NCBI RefSeq assembly: GCF_963682185.1
Contig: NZ_OY821667.1
Coordinates: 4,601,501-4,665,500, forward strand
Direction of reading: 5' to 3'
Source of the DNA: an uncultured Cohaesibacter sp.
GTDB taxonomy: Bacteria; Pseudomonadota; Alphaproteobacteria; Rhizobiales; Cohaesibacteraceae
DNA length: 64,000 nt
Each line of letters opens with the position of its first letter. Position 1 is the stretch's first letter. The position numbers and the translations under genes were made by a program. The notes beneath the pieces were generated by a model that had not been told where the DNA came from, made no database searches, and worked only from the letters and a program-made list of their open reading frames with translations. Positions 34,164-44,194 of this stretch are shown here, piece by piece.

Positions 34164-36869
34164 ATGTCTGTTACCAATGCCGCAGAGCTAGATCGGCAGA
34201 TCGCCCGCGTGAAAGAAGCGCAGGCCAAATTTGCAAGCTTCTCCCAAGAACAAGTTGACCGCATTTTCCGTCAGGCCGCTTTTGCTGCCGCCAACGCACG
34301 CATTCCGCTTGCGATGATGGCTGCTGAAGAAACCGGCATGGGCGTTGTCGAAGACAAGGTGATCAAGAACCACTTTGCCTCCGAGTATATCTACAACAAA
34401 TACAAGGATACCCCTACCTGCGGCATCCTTGAAGAGGATGAGGCTGGTGGCACGATGACCATCGCCGAACCCGTTGGCGTCATCTGTGGCATTGTGCCGA
34501 CGACCAACCCAACCTCTACCGCCATTTTCAAGGCGCTGATTTCGCTTAAAACCCGCAACGGCATTATCTTCAGCCCGCATCCCCGCGCCAAAAAGGCGAC
34601 CTGCGAAGCGGCGCGACTGGTGCTTGAAGCGGCTGTTGCTGCTGGTGCTCCAAAGGATATTATCGGCTGGATTGATGAACCGACACTGGATCTCTCCAAC
34701 GCCCTGATGCGCCATTCCGATATTAATCTTATTCTGGCCACCGGCGGCCCGGGCATGGTGAAGGCAGCCTATTCTTCCGGTAAACCAGCCATTGGTGTGG
34801 GTGCGGGTAACGCCCCCGTCGTGATTGATGAACATGCCGACATCAAGCGGGCCGTCTCCTCAATCCTCATGTCCAAGACCTTCGATAACGGCATGATTTG
34901 CGCTTCCGAGCAGGCCGTTGTCATTGTTGATGCAGTCTATGAGGCTGTGCTGGATCGCTTCGCCAAATATGGCGGCTGTATCCTTTCGCCAAAACAGACC
35001 GACGCACTGCGTCGTACTGTGTTCCCGGACGGCCGTCTCAACAGCGAAATCGTTGGCCAGTCCGCTTACAAGATTGCCGAACTCGCCGGTTTCAGCGTGC
35101 CGCAGGAAACCAAAGTACTTATGGCTGAGGTGGATGGCGTGGAAGATGAAGCCTTCGCGCATGAGAAGCTTTCGCCAACCATCGCCCTTTATCGCCGCAA
35201 GGATTACAAGGACGCCGCCGATACTGCAGCCCGGCTGGTCGCCCTTGGTGGCATTGGGCACACCTCCGTTCTCTACACCGATCAGGACCGATGCTCCGAC
35301 CGTGTCGAGGACTTTGGCAAGAAGATGAAAACGGCCCGTATTCTGGTCAATATGCCTTCCTCGCAAGGCGGCATCGGTGATCTTTATAACTTCAATGTGG
35401 CCCCATCTCTTACGCTGGGATGTGGCTCATGGGGTGGCAACTCGATCTCTGAAAATGTTGGACCGAAGCATCTGATCAACAAGAAGATCGTGGCGAAACG
35501 CGAGGAAAACATGCTTTGGCACAAGGTTCCAAAATCCATTTATTTCCGTCGCGGCTGTCTGGTTGAAGCCTTCAAGGATCTCAAGGGCAAACAGCGCGCT
35601 CTGATCGTGACGGACCGGTTCCTCTTTGCCAATGGCTATGTCGATGAGGCTGTTCGCCTGCTCAAGGCGCAGGGCATTGATGTCGACATTTTTGCCGATG
35701 TGGAAGCAGATCCGACGCTTTCCATCGTCCGCAAGGGCACCGAGAAATGCCATGCCTTCAATCCTGATCTGATCATCGCCATCGGTGGTGGCTCGCCCAT
35801 GGACGCAGCCAAGATCATGTGGGTGATGTATGAGCATCCAGATGTCAGCTTCAAGGATCTGGCCTTGCGCTTCATGGATATCCGCAAGCGCATCTACAAA
35901 TTCCCGAAAATGGGCGAAAAGGCGATGATGATTGCCATCCCGACCACCTCGGGTACTGGCTCGGAAGCCACCCCATTTGCTGTGGTGACGGATGATGTCA
36001 GCGGCCAGAAATATCCTCTTGCCGATTATGAACTGACTCCGGATATGGCTATCGTGGATGCCAACCTCGTCATGAATATGCCCAAGTCCCTTACGGCCTT
36101 TGGCGGCATCGATGCGGTGACCCATGCGCTGGAAGCCTATGTTTCTGTCATGGCCAACGAATTCTCCGATGGACAGGCGCTGATGGCGCTGAAATTGCTC
36201 AAGGAAAATCTACCGTCAGCCTATCAGAACGGAGCGAATGATCCGGTTGCCCGCGAGCATGTGCATAGCGGCGCCACCATCGCCGGGATCGCCTTTGCCA
36301 ACGCCTTCCTTGGCGTATGTCACTCCATGGCACATAAGCTCGGGGCAGCCTTCCATCTGCCACATGGTCTGGCCAACGCATTGCTGATTTCCAACGTCAT
36401 CCGCTACAACGCTACCAACAACCCAACCAAGCAGACGGCATTCTCGCAGTATGACCGGCCGAAGGCACGGGCGCGCTATGCCGAGGTTGCCCATCATCTG
36501 GGGCTGGGCGGTGAGCGTACGCAGAACAAGGTTGAAAATCTGATTGCTTGGATTGAAGCGCTGAAATCTGATCTGGAAATCCCCGCTTCCATCAAGGATG
36601 CAGGGGTTGCCGAAGCCGACTTCCTTGCCAAGATTGATGAAGTGGCCGTGGCTGCTTTTGATGACCAGTGCACCGGCGCCAACCCGCGCTTCCCGCTCAT
36701 CTCCGAGCTCAAGCAGATCATGATGGACAGCTATTACGGCCGCCCCTTCATCGAAGCCTACGAGCGCGAAGAAGCCAAACGGCAGGAAGCCAAGGCGCTG
36801 CAAGAAAGCGCGAAAGAACAAAGTGCGAGCGTTGTAACCCTCAAGACGGAGAAGAAAAAGCCCGCATAG
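34164..36869 (+). CDS. adhE: bifunctional acetaldehyde-CoA/alcohol dehydrogenase
   Basis: AdhE reduces acetyl-CoA to acetaldehyde and then ethanol, consuming two NADH, and so balances redox when pyruvate formate-lyase is active. The N-terminal half (about 1-440) is an aldehyde dehydrogenase with catalytic Cys246 in GMICASEQA. The C-terminal half (about 460-870) is an iron-type alcohol dehydrogenase; its metal histidines lie in CHSMAHKLGAAFH and PHGLANAL. The 901-residue length matches the family (E. coli 891). GGAG lies eight bases before the ATG. It follows a long unannotated leader. AdhE polymerises into spirosomes in other bacteria, which would be expected here. Confidence 0.97.
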   Translation: MSVTNAAELDRQIARVKEAQAKFASFSQEQVDRIFRQAAFAAANARIPLAMMAAEETGMGVVEDKVIKNHFASEYIYNKYKDTPTCGILEEDEAGGTMTIAEPVGVICGIVPTTNPTSTAIFKALISLKTRNGIIFSPHPRAKKATCEAARLVLEAAVAAGAPKDIIGWIDEPTLDLSNALMRHSDINLILATGGPGMVKAAYSSGKPAIGVGAGNAPVVIDEHADIKRAVSSILMSKTFDNGMICASEQAVVIVDAVYEAVLDRFAKYGGCILSPKQTDALRRTVFPDGRLNSEIVGQSAYKIAELAGFSVPQETKVLMAEVDGVEDEAFAHEKLSPTIALYRRKDYKDAADTAARLVALGGIGHTSVLYTDQDRCSDRVEDFGKKMKTARILVNMPSSQGGIGDLYNFNVAPSLTLGCGSWGGNSISENVGPKHLINKKIVAKREENMLWHKVPKSIYFRRGCLVEAFKDLKGKQRALIVTDRFLFANGYVDEAVRLLKAQGIDVDIFADVEADPTLSIVRKGTEKCHAFNPDLIIAIGGGSPMDAAKIMWVMYEHPDVSFKDLALRFMDIRKRIYKFPKMGEKAMMIAIPTTSGTGSEATPFAVVTDDVSGQKYPLADYELTPDMAIVDANLVMNMPKSLTAFGGIDAVTHALEAYVSVMANEFSDGQALMALKLLKENLPSAYQNGANDPVAREHVHSGATIAGIAFANAFLGVCHSMAHKLGAAFHLPHGLANALLISNVIRYNATNNPTKQTAFSQYDRPKARARYAEVAHHLGLGGERTQNKVENLIAWIEALKSDLEIPASIKDAGVAEADFLAKIDEVAVAAFDDQCTGANPRFPLISELKQIMMDSYYGRPFIEAYEREEAKRQEAKALQESAKEQSASVVTLKTEKKKPA

Positions 36870-37067
36870 AAATAAGAATAAGAAAAAGGCGTAGGCCGTA
36901 TGCCCCTCCCGTTTCTTGTCACTTCCACCCGCATGGGCGAGGGGGACATCCGGTCCGCCAGGTTCCAATTAGCCTGCTCCAAGTAGCTCACCGACAGGTC
37001 ATGGTCGGTAGATGGTCAGAGCAAAAAGAGCAGGCGTTGGGCCACAAGTAAAAACTGTAAGCAAACT

Positions 37068-37101
37068 AAAAGCCCCGTAGGTCATGACGGGGCTTTTTTT
37101 T
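37068..37101 (+). terminator. terminator of adhE
   Basis: AGCCCCGT (37071-37078) pairs with ACGGGGCT (37087-37094) and is followed by eight T. Confidence 0.9.
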
Positions 37102-37117
37102 GCCCCTTTGGCAAGAC

Positions 37118-37150
37118 GCAAAAAAGAAACCCGGGCGTCTGTCCGGGCTT
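37118..37150 (-). terminator. terminator of the pectin operon
   Basis: On the minus strand CCCGG pairs with CCGGG around ACAGACGC, followed by TTTCTTTTTT. It closes the operon that ends with the GH105 gene. Confidence 0.8.
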
Positions 37151-37212
37151 GCAAGGCGACTGACATCAAAGTCAGCGCATGTGGCTGCGAAGGCAAATGC
37201 GCAGCTATTTTG

Positions 37213-38283
37213 TCATTTCTCAAGCAACAGCTTTTCAGCAGAGGCCATCATAAAAGGCCCAACGCCTTTGACGTCATCTGCCCGGATTGTCTCTGACACA
37301 TAATATTCGGCCGTGCCATCGCGATAGTTGCCATCAAAGCCGCCAAGACCGGCAACACAGACGATGTTTGGCAATAGCTGCGGATCACTATCGGCAACCA
37401 ACTGCTCCAGATAGGCGTGCCCTTTGAGGCCCGGCGCAACAAACTCCGAACCAAGTCCGAGGCGAGCGCCTTTCAAAAGCGCGTAGCTGAACATGGCCGT
37501 TGCGGAACTCTCCAGATAATTGCCTTCAAGGTCTGGCTGATCGATCACCTGAAGCCAGGCTCCTTGTTCTCTTTGCAGCTTGACGATCTCGCCAAGCAGA
37601 TCAACGGAACGTGCAAAGACCGGCCCCATTTTCTCTTTGCCGACAAGTTCGCAAATATCGACGAGCGCAACGGTCAGCCAACCAATGGCGCGGCTCCAAT
37701 GAGCGGGAGAAAGACCGGTTTCCTTGTCTGCCCAGGATTGCGCACGGGATTCATCATAGCCATGGGCATAAAGACCATTCTGCCCCACACCCATGATCTC
37801 GAGCGCGTGGGCAAGTTGTCCAAGGGCGTTGTCGATCAGCGCCTCGTCACCAGTCATCTGGCCATATTCGATCTGGAACGGCAGGCCCATATAGAGGCCA
37901 TCAAGCCACACCTGATAGGGGTAGCGCTTCTTGTGCCAATAGTTGCCACCGTCCGTTTTGGGGTGGGTTTCCAACTGCTTAGCCAGAGTCTGGCAAGCCT
38001 TCAGATAACGCTCGTCTTTTGTCTTCTTGTAGAGATAGAGAAAGGCGCGGCCTGAAAGAATATTGTCGATATTATACTCTTCCAGCTCATAGCCCGTCAT
38101 GCTTCCGTCAGGGGCGACCTGCTTCTGGGCAAAGGCAATGAGGGTATCGAGCCAGTTTTGCTCGCCTGTCGCTTCATAAAGGGTGATCAGCCCGCGATAT
38201 AGGCAGCCATCTTCATAACATATCGGACCGCTTTTGTAGGCGCTGTAGGTCTCTGCGTAATGGCGGAAATAAGAAGTCAACAT
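37213..38283 (-). CDS. glycoside hydrolase family 88/105, unsaturated rhamnogalacturonyl hydrolase-like
   Basis: This (alpha/alpha)6-barrel enzyme hydrolyses the 4,5-unsaturated uronic acid left by pectate or rhamnogalacturonan lyases. It is 356 residues with no signal peptide, so it works in the cytoplasm. The VWLDGLYMGLPFQIEYG block with its Asp and the HWSRAIGWL block are characteristic of YteR/YesR relatives; the catalytic Asp lies in the first. It ends the operon, nine bases after the GH28 gene. Neighbours for import (ABC) and for cleavage (GH28) imply a pathway from pectin oligomers to monomers. Confidence 0.92.
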   Translation of the reverse strand: MLTSYFRHYAETYSAYKSGPICYEDGCLYRGLITLYEATGEQNWLDTLIAFAQKQVAPDGSMTGYELEEYNIDNILSGRAFLYLYKKTKDERYLKACQTLAKQLETHPKTDGGNYWHKKRYPYQVWLDGLYMGLPFQIEYGQMTGDEALIDNALGQLAHALEIMGVGQNGLYAHGYDESRAQSWADKETGLSPAHWSRAIGWLTVALVDICELVGKEKMGPVFARSVDLLGEIVKLQREQGAWLQVIDQPDLEGNYLESSATAMFSYALLKGARLGLGSEFVAPGLKGHAYLEQLVADSDPQLLPNIVCVAGLGGFDGNYRDGTAEYYVSETIRADDVKGVGPFMMASAEKLLLEK

Positions 38284-38291
38284 ATGTCTGC

Positions 38292-39809
38292 CTATTCTTT
38301 TTCAATGGAAAGAGGGAAATACTCATGCTCGTTCTGGAAATTCAATTCGGCAAATTCCGTTGAGAAACCAACATGATGACAGGTCGGGACATGGAGAGCC
38401 ATCACGGGCACATCCCCCTCGGTGCTGTTATCGAAGCTTGCATGGATATTGTTGATTGAGACGGAGCGAATGGGCATTTCCGGTAGGCCATAAAAGGCGC
38501 CAATCGCAACGCGGACGTCACGGATTACGAGATCGCTGATCTCTATGTCGTGGATGGAAGGGGTCGAGGCGTCGACCGGGTAGGGCGCACGGGATTGAAC
38601 CCATTCAGAGCGGCCATCATGGTCGCAGAAATAGAAGCAGTTGGCCACGATGGCCGAGTGGACTTCCTGCATAGTGATGTTGCGGCATCGGACATGGGCG
38701 ATTTCACCGCCACGACCGCGTCGCGTCTTGAGACGCAAGCCACGATCCGTGCCCAGAAATTCGCAATGCTCAACCGTCACATGGCGCACAGAGCCGCTCA
38801 TCTCCGAGCCAATGACCACCGCGCCATGGCCGCGCTCCATATAGCAGTGGCGCACGGTGATATGTTCGCACGGGCGGATGTGATCGTCCGAGCCATCGTC
38901 ACCGCGCTTGCAAGCCTTGATGGCAATGCAATCGTCACCCACGGTGAAATGAATGCCTTCAAGCAATACATCGCTGCAGCATTCCGGGTCGAGCCCGTCC
39001 GTATTGGGAGAGTCGGCCGGGTTTTTAATGGCCAGAGCAACAAATTCGATGTCGTGGCAATAGAGTGGGTGCACAGTCCACGAAGGAGAATTCTGCACGG
39101 TGATGCCCGAAACGGTCACCGCCTCGCAATTGTTGAGGAACAGGGTGCGGGCGCGGCGCGCGCCATTGCGGCGTTCCTTGGGCCAGCTCCACCAGTCTCC
39201 TTCGGCGCCAGCGCCATCCAGCGTGCCTGAGCCGGTGATTTCCAGATTGGTGCAGCCGATGGCCGTGACGATGGAGGCATAACAGGCATCGGGCAGCCCT
39301 TCCCACGAGCCGAGCATGTCGCCCTGAGCCGTGTGGGCGGGCAAAATGGGGATCTGATCACGGTCGGTGATGAAAGTGAGTCTTGCTCCCGGTTCCAGAT
39401 GGAGCGTCATGTCGCTTTTAAGAAACAGGGGCCCCGTGTGCCAGAGCCCTTCCGGGATGGCGAGCGTTCCGCCCACGGGAACCGAAGCGAGGGCAGCCGC
39501 AATCGCAGCGCCGTTATTGGCCGCTTCCGTGCGGGCACCGAAATCCCTGATATCAACCCGGCCAGCGCATTCTGCCGTGGTGAAGGTGAAGCTCTCACCA
39601 GTGTCCACTTCGAAGACATACTGCGTTGCAGGGTCGAGGCAATCGATGAAGGTGATCACGCGATCCGTTTCACCCGACCGCACGATTTCTCCAGTCTTGT
39701 AAAGCGTCCAGTGGCTCTTTTGCGGCAGGAAAAAGCGTGCTTTTCCATCCGGGTTCAGACAAAGGGCAACTGTTCGCGCGGTGATTGCCGACGCGGTGAT
39801 AGTCATCAT
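38292..39809 (-). CDS. polygalacturonase-like glycoside hydrolase (GH28)
   Basis: An intracellular enzyme (no signal peptide) that cleaves alpha-1,4-galacturonosyl links, probably exo-acting on imported oligogalacturonides. The N-terminal ~90 residues form a beta-rich, fibronectin-like module. The right-handed beta-helix carries all four GH28 motifs in order: NTDG, GDDCIAIK, GHGAVVIGSE and RLKT, with the three catalytic aspartates. Its 505 residues suit exo-polygalacturonases. It follows the solute-binding protein after 68 bases and precedes GH105, within the same operon. Confidence 0.92.
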   Translation of the reverse strand: MMTITASAITARTVALCLNPDGKARFFLPQKSHWTLYKTGEIVRSGETDRVITFIDCLDPATQYVFEVDTGESFTFTTAECAGRVDIRDFGARTEAANNGAAIAAALASVPVGGTLAIPEGLWHTGPLFLKSDMTLHLEPGARLTFITDRDQIPILPAHTAQGDMLGSWEGLPDACYASIVTAIGCTNLEITGSGTLDGAGAEGDWWSWPKERRNGARRARTLFLNNCEAVTVSGITVQNSPSWTVHPLYCHDIEFVALAIKNPADSPNTDGLDPECCSDVLLEGIHFTVGDDCIAIKACKRGDDGSDDHIRPCEHITVRHCYMERGHGAVVIGSEMSGSVRHVTVEHCEFLGTDRGLRLKTRRGRGGEIAHVRCRNITMQEVHSAIVANCFYFCDHDGRSEWVQSRAPYPVDASTPSIHDIEISDLVIRDVRVAIGAFYGLPEMPIRSVSINNIHASFDNSTEGDVPVMALHVPTCHHVGFSTEFAELNFQNEHEYFPLSIEKE

Positions 39810-39877
39810 GGTTTCTCGCTCATCTTGGGTCGGGACGCCGGGCAGGGTGTGGCCCGCCCGGCGCTAACTTGCTTGCT

Positions 39878-41155
39878 TTACTGGTCGTATTTTTCCAGAA
39901 TGTCATTGACGTTGTAGATGATCTCGTCAGCGGCTTCTTCCGCGCTGAACTCGCCATAGGCATACATCTCGATGGCATCCTTGAAGCTCTCGCGAATGCG
40001 CGGATGCTCGTTGAATGGCGAAACGGTTGGCCCTGTGCCTGCCATGACGATCTTGTTGGCGGAAACCAGCTCGGGGCGCACGACGCCTGCGTCCATCAGC
40101 GTCTGGGCTGCGATCTTGGAAGCGGGAAGGCCACGGGTCGCGCCCAGTGCCTCGATACCTTCCTTCTCGGTCAGCAGACAGTTGAGAATTTCCGCTGCGG
40201 CTTTCTGGTTTTCGCTGCGTTTGGAGATGGAAAAGACCATTGATGGCTTGCGATAGACACCTTCAGTGACAGCGCCATCCACCTTCAGCATGGAAACGGG
40301 AACCAGCTCACCCTTGCCTTCAAGAGGATCGGCATATTTGAAATAGGTGGAATCCCATTCATAAGAGCCAGCGATCTTGCCATCGGACCATTTCGGGCTT
40401 TCATAAAGCTTGATATTGCCTTCCGAGGCCCAGGACTTCCAGCTACGGGTGACGTGCTTGTCAACCAGATTGCCGTAGAATTTGACTGCGTCGGTCAGCT
40501 CTTCCAGTGACCATGCCATGCGGTTGGTCGCCGGATCGATCATGTCCTTGCCGGTCTTCTGGGTGGCAATCAGCATAATGATAAGCACCGGATTGTCTTC
40601 GGTCACTTCCAGCGGGTAGGAATCCTCACTCAGCTTTTCCTGAATGACAGCAGCATCAGCGATCAGCTCATTCCAGTCCTTGGGCAGATCAAGGCCAGCT
40701 TTGTCAAACACAGTCTTGTTGAACATGAACACCCGCCCGGTGGTCGCCAGCGGCAGGCCGTTGAGCTTGCCATTCATGGTGGCGGCATCAAGCTGGGCAT
40801 CTGTCCATTGGCTGAGGTCGATGGTGTCCTTGAAGCTATTGAGATCTGCAAAGCCATCACCCTTGAAGGAGAAGAGCGGCAGCCATGGCCAGTTGACCTG
40901 CATGATATCGGCTTCTGTGCCACCAGCCAGCTGTGTGGTCAGTTTTTCCAGGTACCCTTTCCAACCGGTGAATTCCGGATTGATCGTGTGGCCATATTTC
41001 TGGCCACAGATTTTCAGCGCGGCCTGGGTTGCTTCATGGCGGCTTCCGCCACCCCACCAGGACATGCGCAGCTCGGCGGCGTTGACTGATGCGCTAAGAG
41101 CCGTCGCGGCAGCCAGAATCGTCAGGAAAGTCGCAGTAGATTTCAAGAGTTTCAC
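39878..41155 (-). CDS. extracellular solute-binding protein of oligosaccharide ABC importer (oligogalacturonide-type)
   Basis: Periplasmic receptor (family 1 solute-binding protein), 425 residues with a signal peptide to about residue 26 (SASVNA-AEL). The mature start LRMSWWGGGSRHEAT is of the TogB type seen with pectin oligomer importers. The fold is the usual two-lobe one; ligand specificity is inferred from the neighbouring GH28 and GH105 enzymes. It is fourth in the operon, after the ATPase with a 122-base gap that may hold a secondary promoter or processing site, as receptor genes usually need higher expression. Confidence 0.9.
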   Translation of the reverse strand: MKLLKSTATFLTILAAATALSASVNAAELRMSWWGGGSRHEATQAALKICGQKYGHTINPEFTGWKGYLEKLTTQLAGGTEADIMQVNWPWLPLFSFKGDGFADLNSFKDTIDLSQWTDAQLDAATMNGKLNGLPLATTGRVFMFNKTVFDKAGLDLPKDWNELIADAAVIQEKLSEDSYPLEVTEDNPVLIIMLIATQKTGKDMIDPATNRMAWSLEELTDAVKFYGNLVDKHVTRSWKSWASEGNIKLYESPKWSDGKIAGSYEWDSTYFKYADPLEGKGELVPVSMLKVDGAVTEGVYRKPSMVFSISKRSENQKAAAEILNCLLTEKEGIEALGATRGLPASKIAAQTLMDAGVVRPELVSANKIVMAGTGPTVSPFNEHPRIRESFKDAIEMYAYGEFSAEEAADEIIYNVNDILEKYDQ

Positions 41156-41277
41156 TCCTGTCAGTGAATGTGGCTCGAGGGGGCGTCTGCGCTCAGCAGA
41201 AGAGAAGGAGGAGGAACTGAGCGCAGACAGGTGACAACTGCTGGCGGTCGAGCCACCGCCAACAGGTGCTGGAGGAC

Positions 41278-42399
41278 TTAGGTAAGCGAAATATTCTTGC
41301 CGCTTGCCTGATCGAAGATATGGGCGCGGGCCTCATTGACCTTGAGAGTCACCCTGGAACCGCGCACCTTGGAGGGGTCATATTCTTCACCCGGAACAAC
41401 CACGATGAGCGAATGGCCTTCCACATTCACATGCAGATAGACTTCATGGCCCATGAATTCGAGCGCTGAAACTTCGCCCGTCAGTGAATCCGGCGTGCCG
41501 TCGTCAACCAGATGGAAATGCTGCGGACGAATGCCCAGCGTCACTTCGCTATTGTCGGCAGATGCCTGAATGCGAGAGGCGAGGGTGTCCTGCAAGCCAA
41601 TGGTCTGGGTGCCGATCTTGAGGCTGTGAGACCCTGCAATCGACAGGTCTGCCGGGATCAGGTTCATTTCGGGCGTGCCGATGAAGCCCGCCACGAAGGC
41701 ATTGTCCGGCTTGTCATAGAGCGTCACCGGATCGGCAACCTGCATGATGTGGCCGTCCTTCATGACACAGATGCGATCACCCATGGTCATGGCTTCCGTC
41801 TGGTCATGGGTCACATAAATGACCGTGGCCGGACGCCCTTCTTCCTTGAGACGACGATGCAGATCCGTGATACGGACGCGCATGGACGCGCGCAGCTTGG
41901 CATCGAGGTTGGAAAGCGGTTCGTCAAACAGGAAGACTTCTGGCTTTTTGATCAGGGCACGTCCAAGTGCTACACGCTGGGCCTGACCGCCGGAAAGCTC
42001 TTTCGGCAAGCGTTCCAGCAGGGACTCAATCTCCAAAATTTCAGCAACCTCGGCGGTTGCCGCTGTGATCTCATCTTTGGGGCGACCAGCTAGACGCAGG
42101 CCGAATGAAAGGTTGTTCTTCACTTTCATATGCGGATAAAGCGCGTAGTTCTGGAACACCATGGCGATGCCGCGACGTCCCGGAGCGAGGGTGTTGACCA
42201 CCCGCTCTCCGATGCGGACTTCTCCGCCGGTGATGGTTTCCAGACCGGCAACCATGCGCAGCGTGGTGGATTTTGCGCAGCCCGACGGGCCGACCAGCAC
42301 CATGAACTCACCATCCTGAACATCCAGATCGATGCCGTGGACAGCCTCGAAGCCGTTGGGATAGCGTTTAACGAGTTTCTTAAGTTGAAGGTGTGCCAT
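41278..42399 (-). CDS. sugar ABC transporter ATP-binding protein (MsmX/UgpC type)
   Basis: Energises the sugar importer encoded beside it. The 373 residues show Walker A GPSGCAKST, in which the usual Gly before Lys is Ala; the signature LSGGQAQR; Walker B LFDEPLSNLDA; and a C-terminal OB-fold regulatory domain (about 240-373). The Ala variant does occur in some alphaproteobacterial sugar ATPases, from memory, and the rest of the site is intact, so I expect it to work. It lies three bases after the permease gene. Confidence 0.94.
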   Translation of the reverse strand: MAHLQLKKLVKRYPNGFEAVHGIDLDVQDGEFMVLVGPSGCAKSTTLRMVAGLETITGGEVRIGERVVNTLAPGRRGIAMVFQNYALYPHMKVKNNLSFGLRLAGRPKDEITAATAEVAEILEIESLLERLPKELSGGQAQRVALGRALIKKPEVFLFDEPLSNLDAKLRASMRVRITDLHRRLKEEGRPATVIYVTHDQTEAMTMGDRICVMKDGHIMQVADPVTLYDKPDNAFVAGFIGTPEMNLIPADLSIAGSHSLKIGTQTIGLQDTLASRIQASADNSEVTLGIRPQHFHLVDDGTPDSLTGEVSALEFMGHEVYLHVNVEGHSLIVVVPGEEYDPSKVRGSRVTLKVNEARAHIFDQASGKNISLT

Positions 42400-42402
42400 G
42401 AT

Positions 42403-43305
42403 TTACCCTTTAACTCCGCCTGTTGAGATGCCTTCGATGAAGTATTTCTGCGCCATGAAGAAGACGATCAGCGCAGGCGTGATTGCGAGCACGGACATTG
42501 CCAGGATCTGGTTCCAGTCGAAGGCTTCCGTCGTGTCGATGGATAGTTTGAGAGCCAGGGAGACAGGGAACTTGTCTACCGAGGACAGATAGATGAGAGG
42601 ACCAAGGAAGTCGTTCATGGTCCACATAAACTGGAACAGGGCGACCGAGATCAGCGCAGGCGCCAGTAGCGGCGTTACGATGTACCAGAGGGTCTGCAGA
42701 CTGTTCGCACCGTCCACACGAGCCGCTTCTTCCATATCGCGCGGGATACCGCGCAGGAACTGCACCAGCATGAAGGTGAAGAACGCGTCCCCCGCGAGCG
42801 CCGAAGGCACCCAGAGTGGCAGGAAGGTATCAAGCCAGCCCATGTCGCGGAACAGGAGATACTGCGGAATGCGGGTCACCACATTTGGCAGCAGCAGCGT
42901 TGCGATAAGCAGCGAGAAGAACAAGCGCTTGAAAGGAAACTCAAAGCGGGCAAAGCCATAGGCTACCAGCGACGCGCTGATGCATGTTCCGATCGTTTTG
43001 GGCAGAATGATCAGGAAGGTGTTCCAGAAGAAATGCCCGAAGGTGTAGGGCGTGGAGGTCTGCCAGCCTTTAACATAGCCGCTGATGGTCGGTTCCTTGG
43101 GCCAGAAGCCCGGATTGGAGAAGATCTCCGAGTTGGTTTTGAAGGATGCGCCTACCAGCCAGATCAGCGGATAGAGCATCACAAATCCAACGACGATCAG
43201 CAGGACATAGCGAACCATGGAGTTGATCTTCTGGCGGCGGGCAATCTGTCGATTGACGCGTTCCATATCCTCGGCAACCGAGGAATTAGCTACTTCTACT
43301 GTCAT
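42403..43305 (-). CDS. sugar ABC transporter permease (MalG type)
   Basis: Inner-membrane subunit with six helices and the EAA loop at EEAARVDGA, which docks the ATPase. The ATG at 43305 has GGAG eight bases upstream and leaves four bases after the previous gene; the frame is open to 43368 inside that gene, which is unlikely. The product is 300 residues. It pairs with the MalF-type permease encoded upstream. Confidence 0.93.
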   Translation of the reverse strand: MTVEVANSSVAEDMERVNRQIARRQKINSMVRYVLLIVVGFVMLYPLIWLVGASFKTNSEIFSNPGFWPKEPTISGYVKGWQTSTPYTFGHFFWNTFLIILPKTIGTCISASLVAYGFARFEFPFKRLFFSLLIATLLLPNVVTRIPQYLLFRDMGWLDTFLPLWVPSALAGDAFFTFMLVQFLRGIPRDMEEAARVDGANSLQTLWYIVTPLLAPALISVALFQFMWTMNDFLGPLIYLSSVDKFPVSLALKLSIDTTEAFDWNQILAMSVLAITPALIVFFMAQKYFIEGISTGGVKG

Positions 43306-43309
43306 GGGA

Positions 43310-44194
43310 TCAGCTCCTTTTGTCGCCAGCGTAATAGACCCACTTTTTGGAAGACCAGAAAGCGACAACGGTCAGAACCATGATCATGGTGAACAGGATC
43401 CAGGCAATCGCCGAGGCATAGCCCATTTCGAAGTTCCTGAAGGCCTTGTCATAGATGTAAAGCGGCAACAGATAGGTTGATTTCAGCGGGCCACCATTGG
43501 TGATGATGTAAGGGCCGTTGAATTCCTGGAAAGCCTGCACGCTCTGCATGATCAGGTTGAAGAAGATCACCGGCGTGATCAGCGGCAACGTGATATGGCG
43601 GAAGACCTGCCATTGGTTGGCGTCATCCACGGCAGCAGCCTCATAGAGTGACTTGTCGACACCCTGCAGGGCCGCAAGGAAGATCACCATGGCCGAACCA
43701 AACTGCCAGCAGCGCAACAGCGTGATGGTGAACAGCGCGTTGGTCGGATCGCCAAACCAGTTGATACCCTCAATACCAACGGCTCCCAGAACCATGTTGA
43801 CCAGACCTGTGTCAGCAAAAACATAGCGCCACAGCACGGCGATCGCGATCGATCCGCCAAGAATGGAAGGGACATAATAGGCCGTGCGGAAAAAGTTGAT
43901 GGCCTTCAGCTTGTAGTTCAGGATGACTGCAATAAACAGTGCAAAGACCAGTTTGAGCGGAACCGTTGAGAACACATAGATCAAGGTCACTTTGAGTGAC
44001 TTGTCAAAGGTGCGGTCCCGGGTGAACAGCTTGGTATAGTTGTCCAGGCCAACCCATTCCGGCGAGCTCATCAGGGAATAATCCGTGAAGCTCAGATAGA
44101 ATGAGTAAGCAAAGGGAAAAGCCGTAAAGACCAGCAACCCCACAATGTAGGGTGACAGGTAGGCAAGACCGAGATAGCGATTTTCGCCGCCCAA
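43310..44194 (-). CDS. sugar ABC transporter permease (MalF type)
   Basis: First gene of the pectin operon. The start is TTG at 44194, with GGGAGG eight bases upstream; the product (294 residues) begins MGGENRYLGLAYLSPYIVG. Six helices and the EAA loop at YEAAAVDDA mark it as the partner of the MalG-type permease. Divergent from the AraC regulator, whose gene begins 369 bases away. Confidence 0.93.
   Translation of the reverse strand: MGGENRYLGLAYLSPYIVGLLVFTAFPFAYSFYLSFTDYSLMSSPEWVGLDNYTKLFTRDRTFDKSLKVTLIYVFSTVPLKLVFALFIAVILNYKLKAINFFRTAYYVPSILGGSIAIAVLWRYVFADTGLVNMVLGAVGIEGINWFGDPTNALFTITLLRCWQFGSAMVIFLAALQGVDKSLYEAAAVDDANQWQVFRHITLPLITPVIFFNLIMQSVQAFQEFNGPYIITNGGPLKSTYLLPLYIYDKAFRNFEMGYASAIAWILFTMIMVLTVVAFWSSKKWVYYAGDKRS

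Larger units (their letters stand above)
36870..37212. other. convergent intergenic region with two opposed terminators
   Basis: The 343 bases between adhE (plus) and the GH105 gene (minus) carry an intrinsic terminator for each. Nothing else was seen. Confidence 0.7.
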
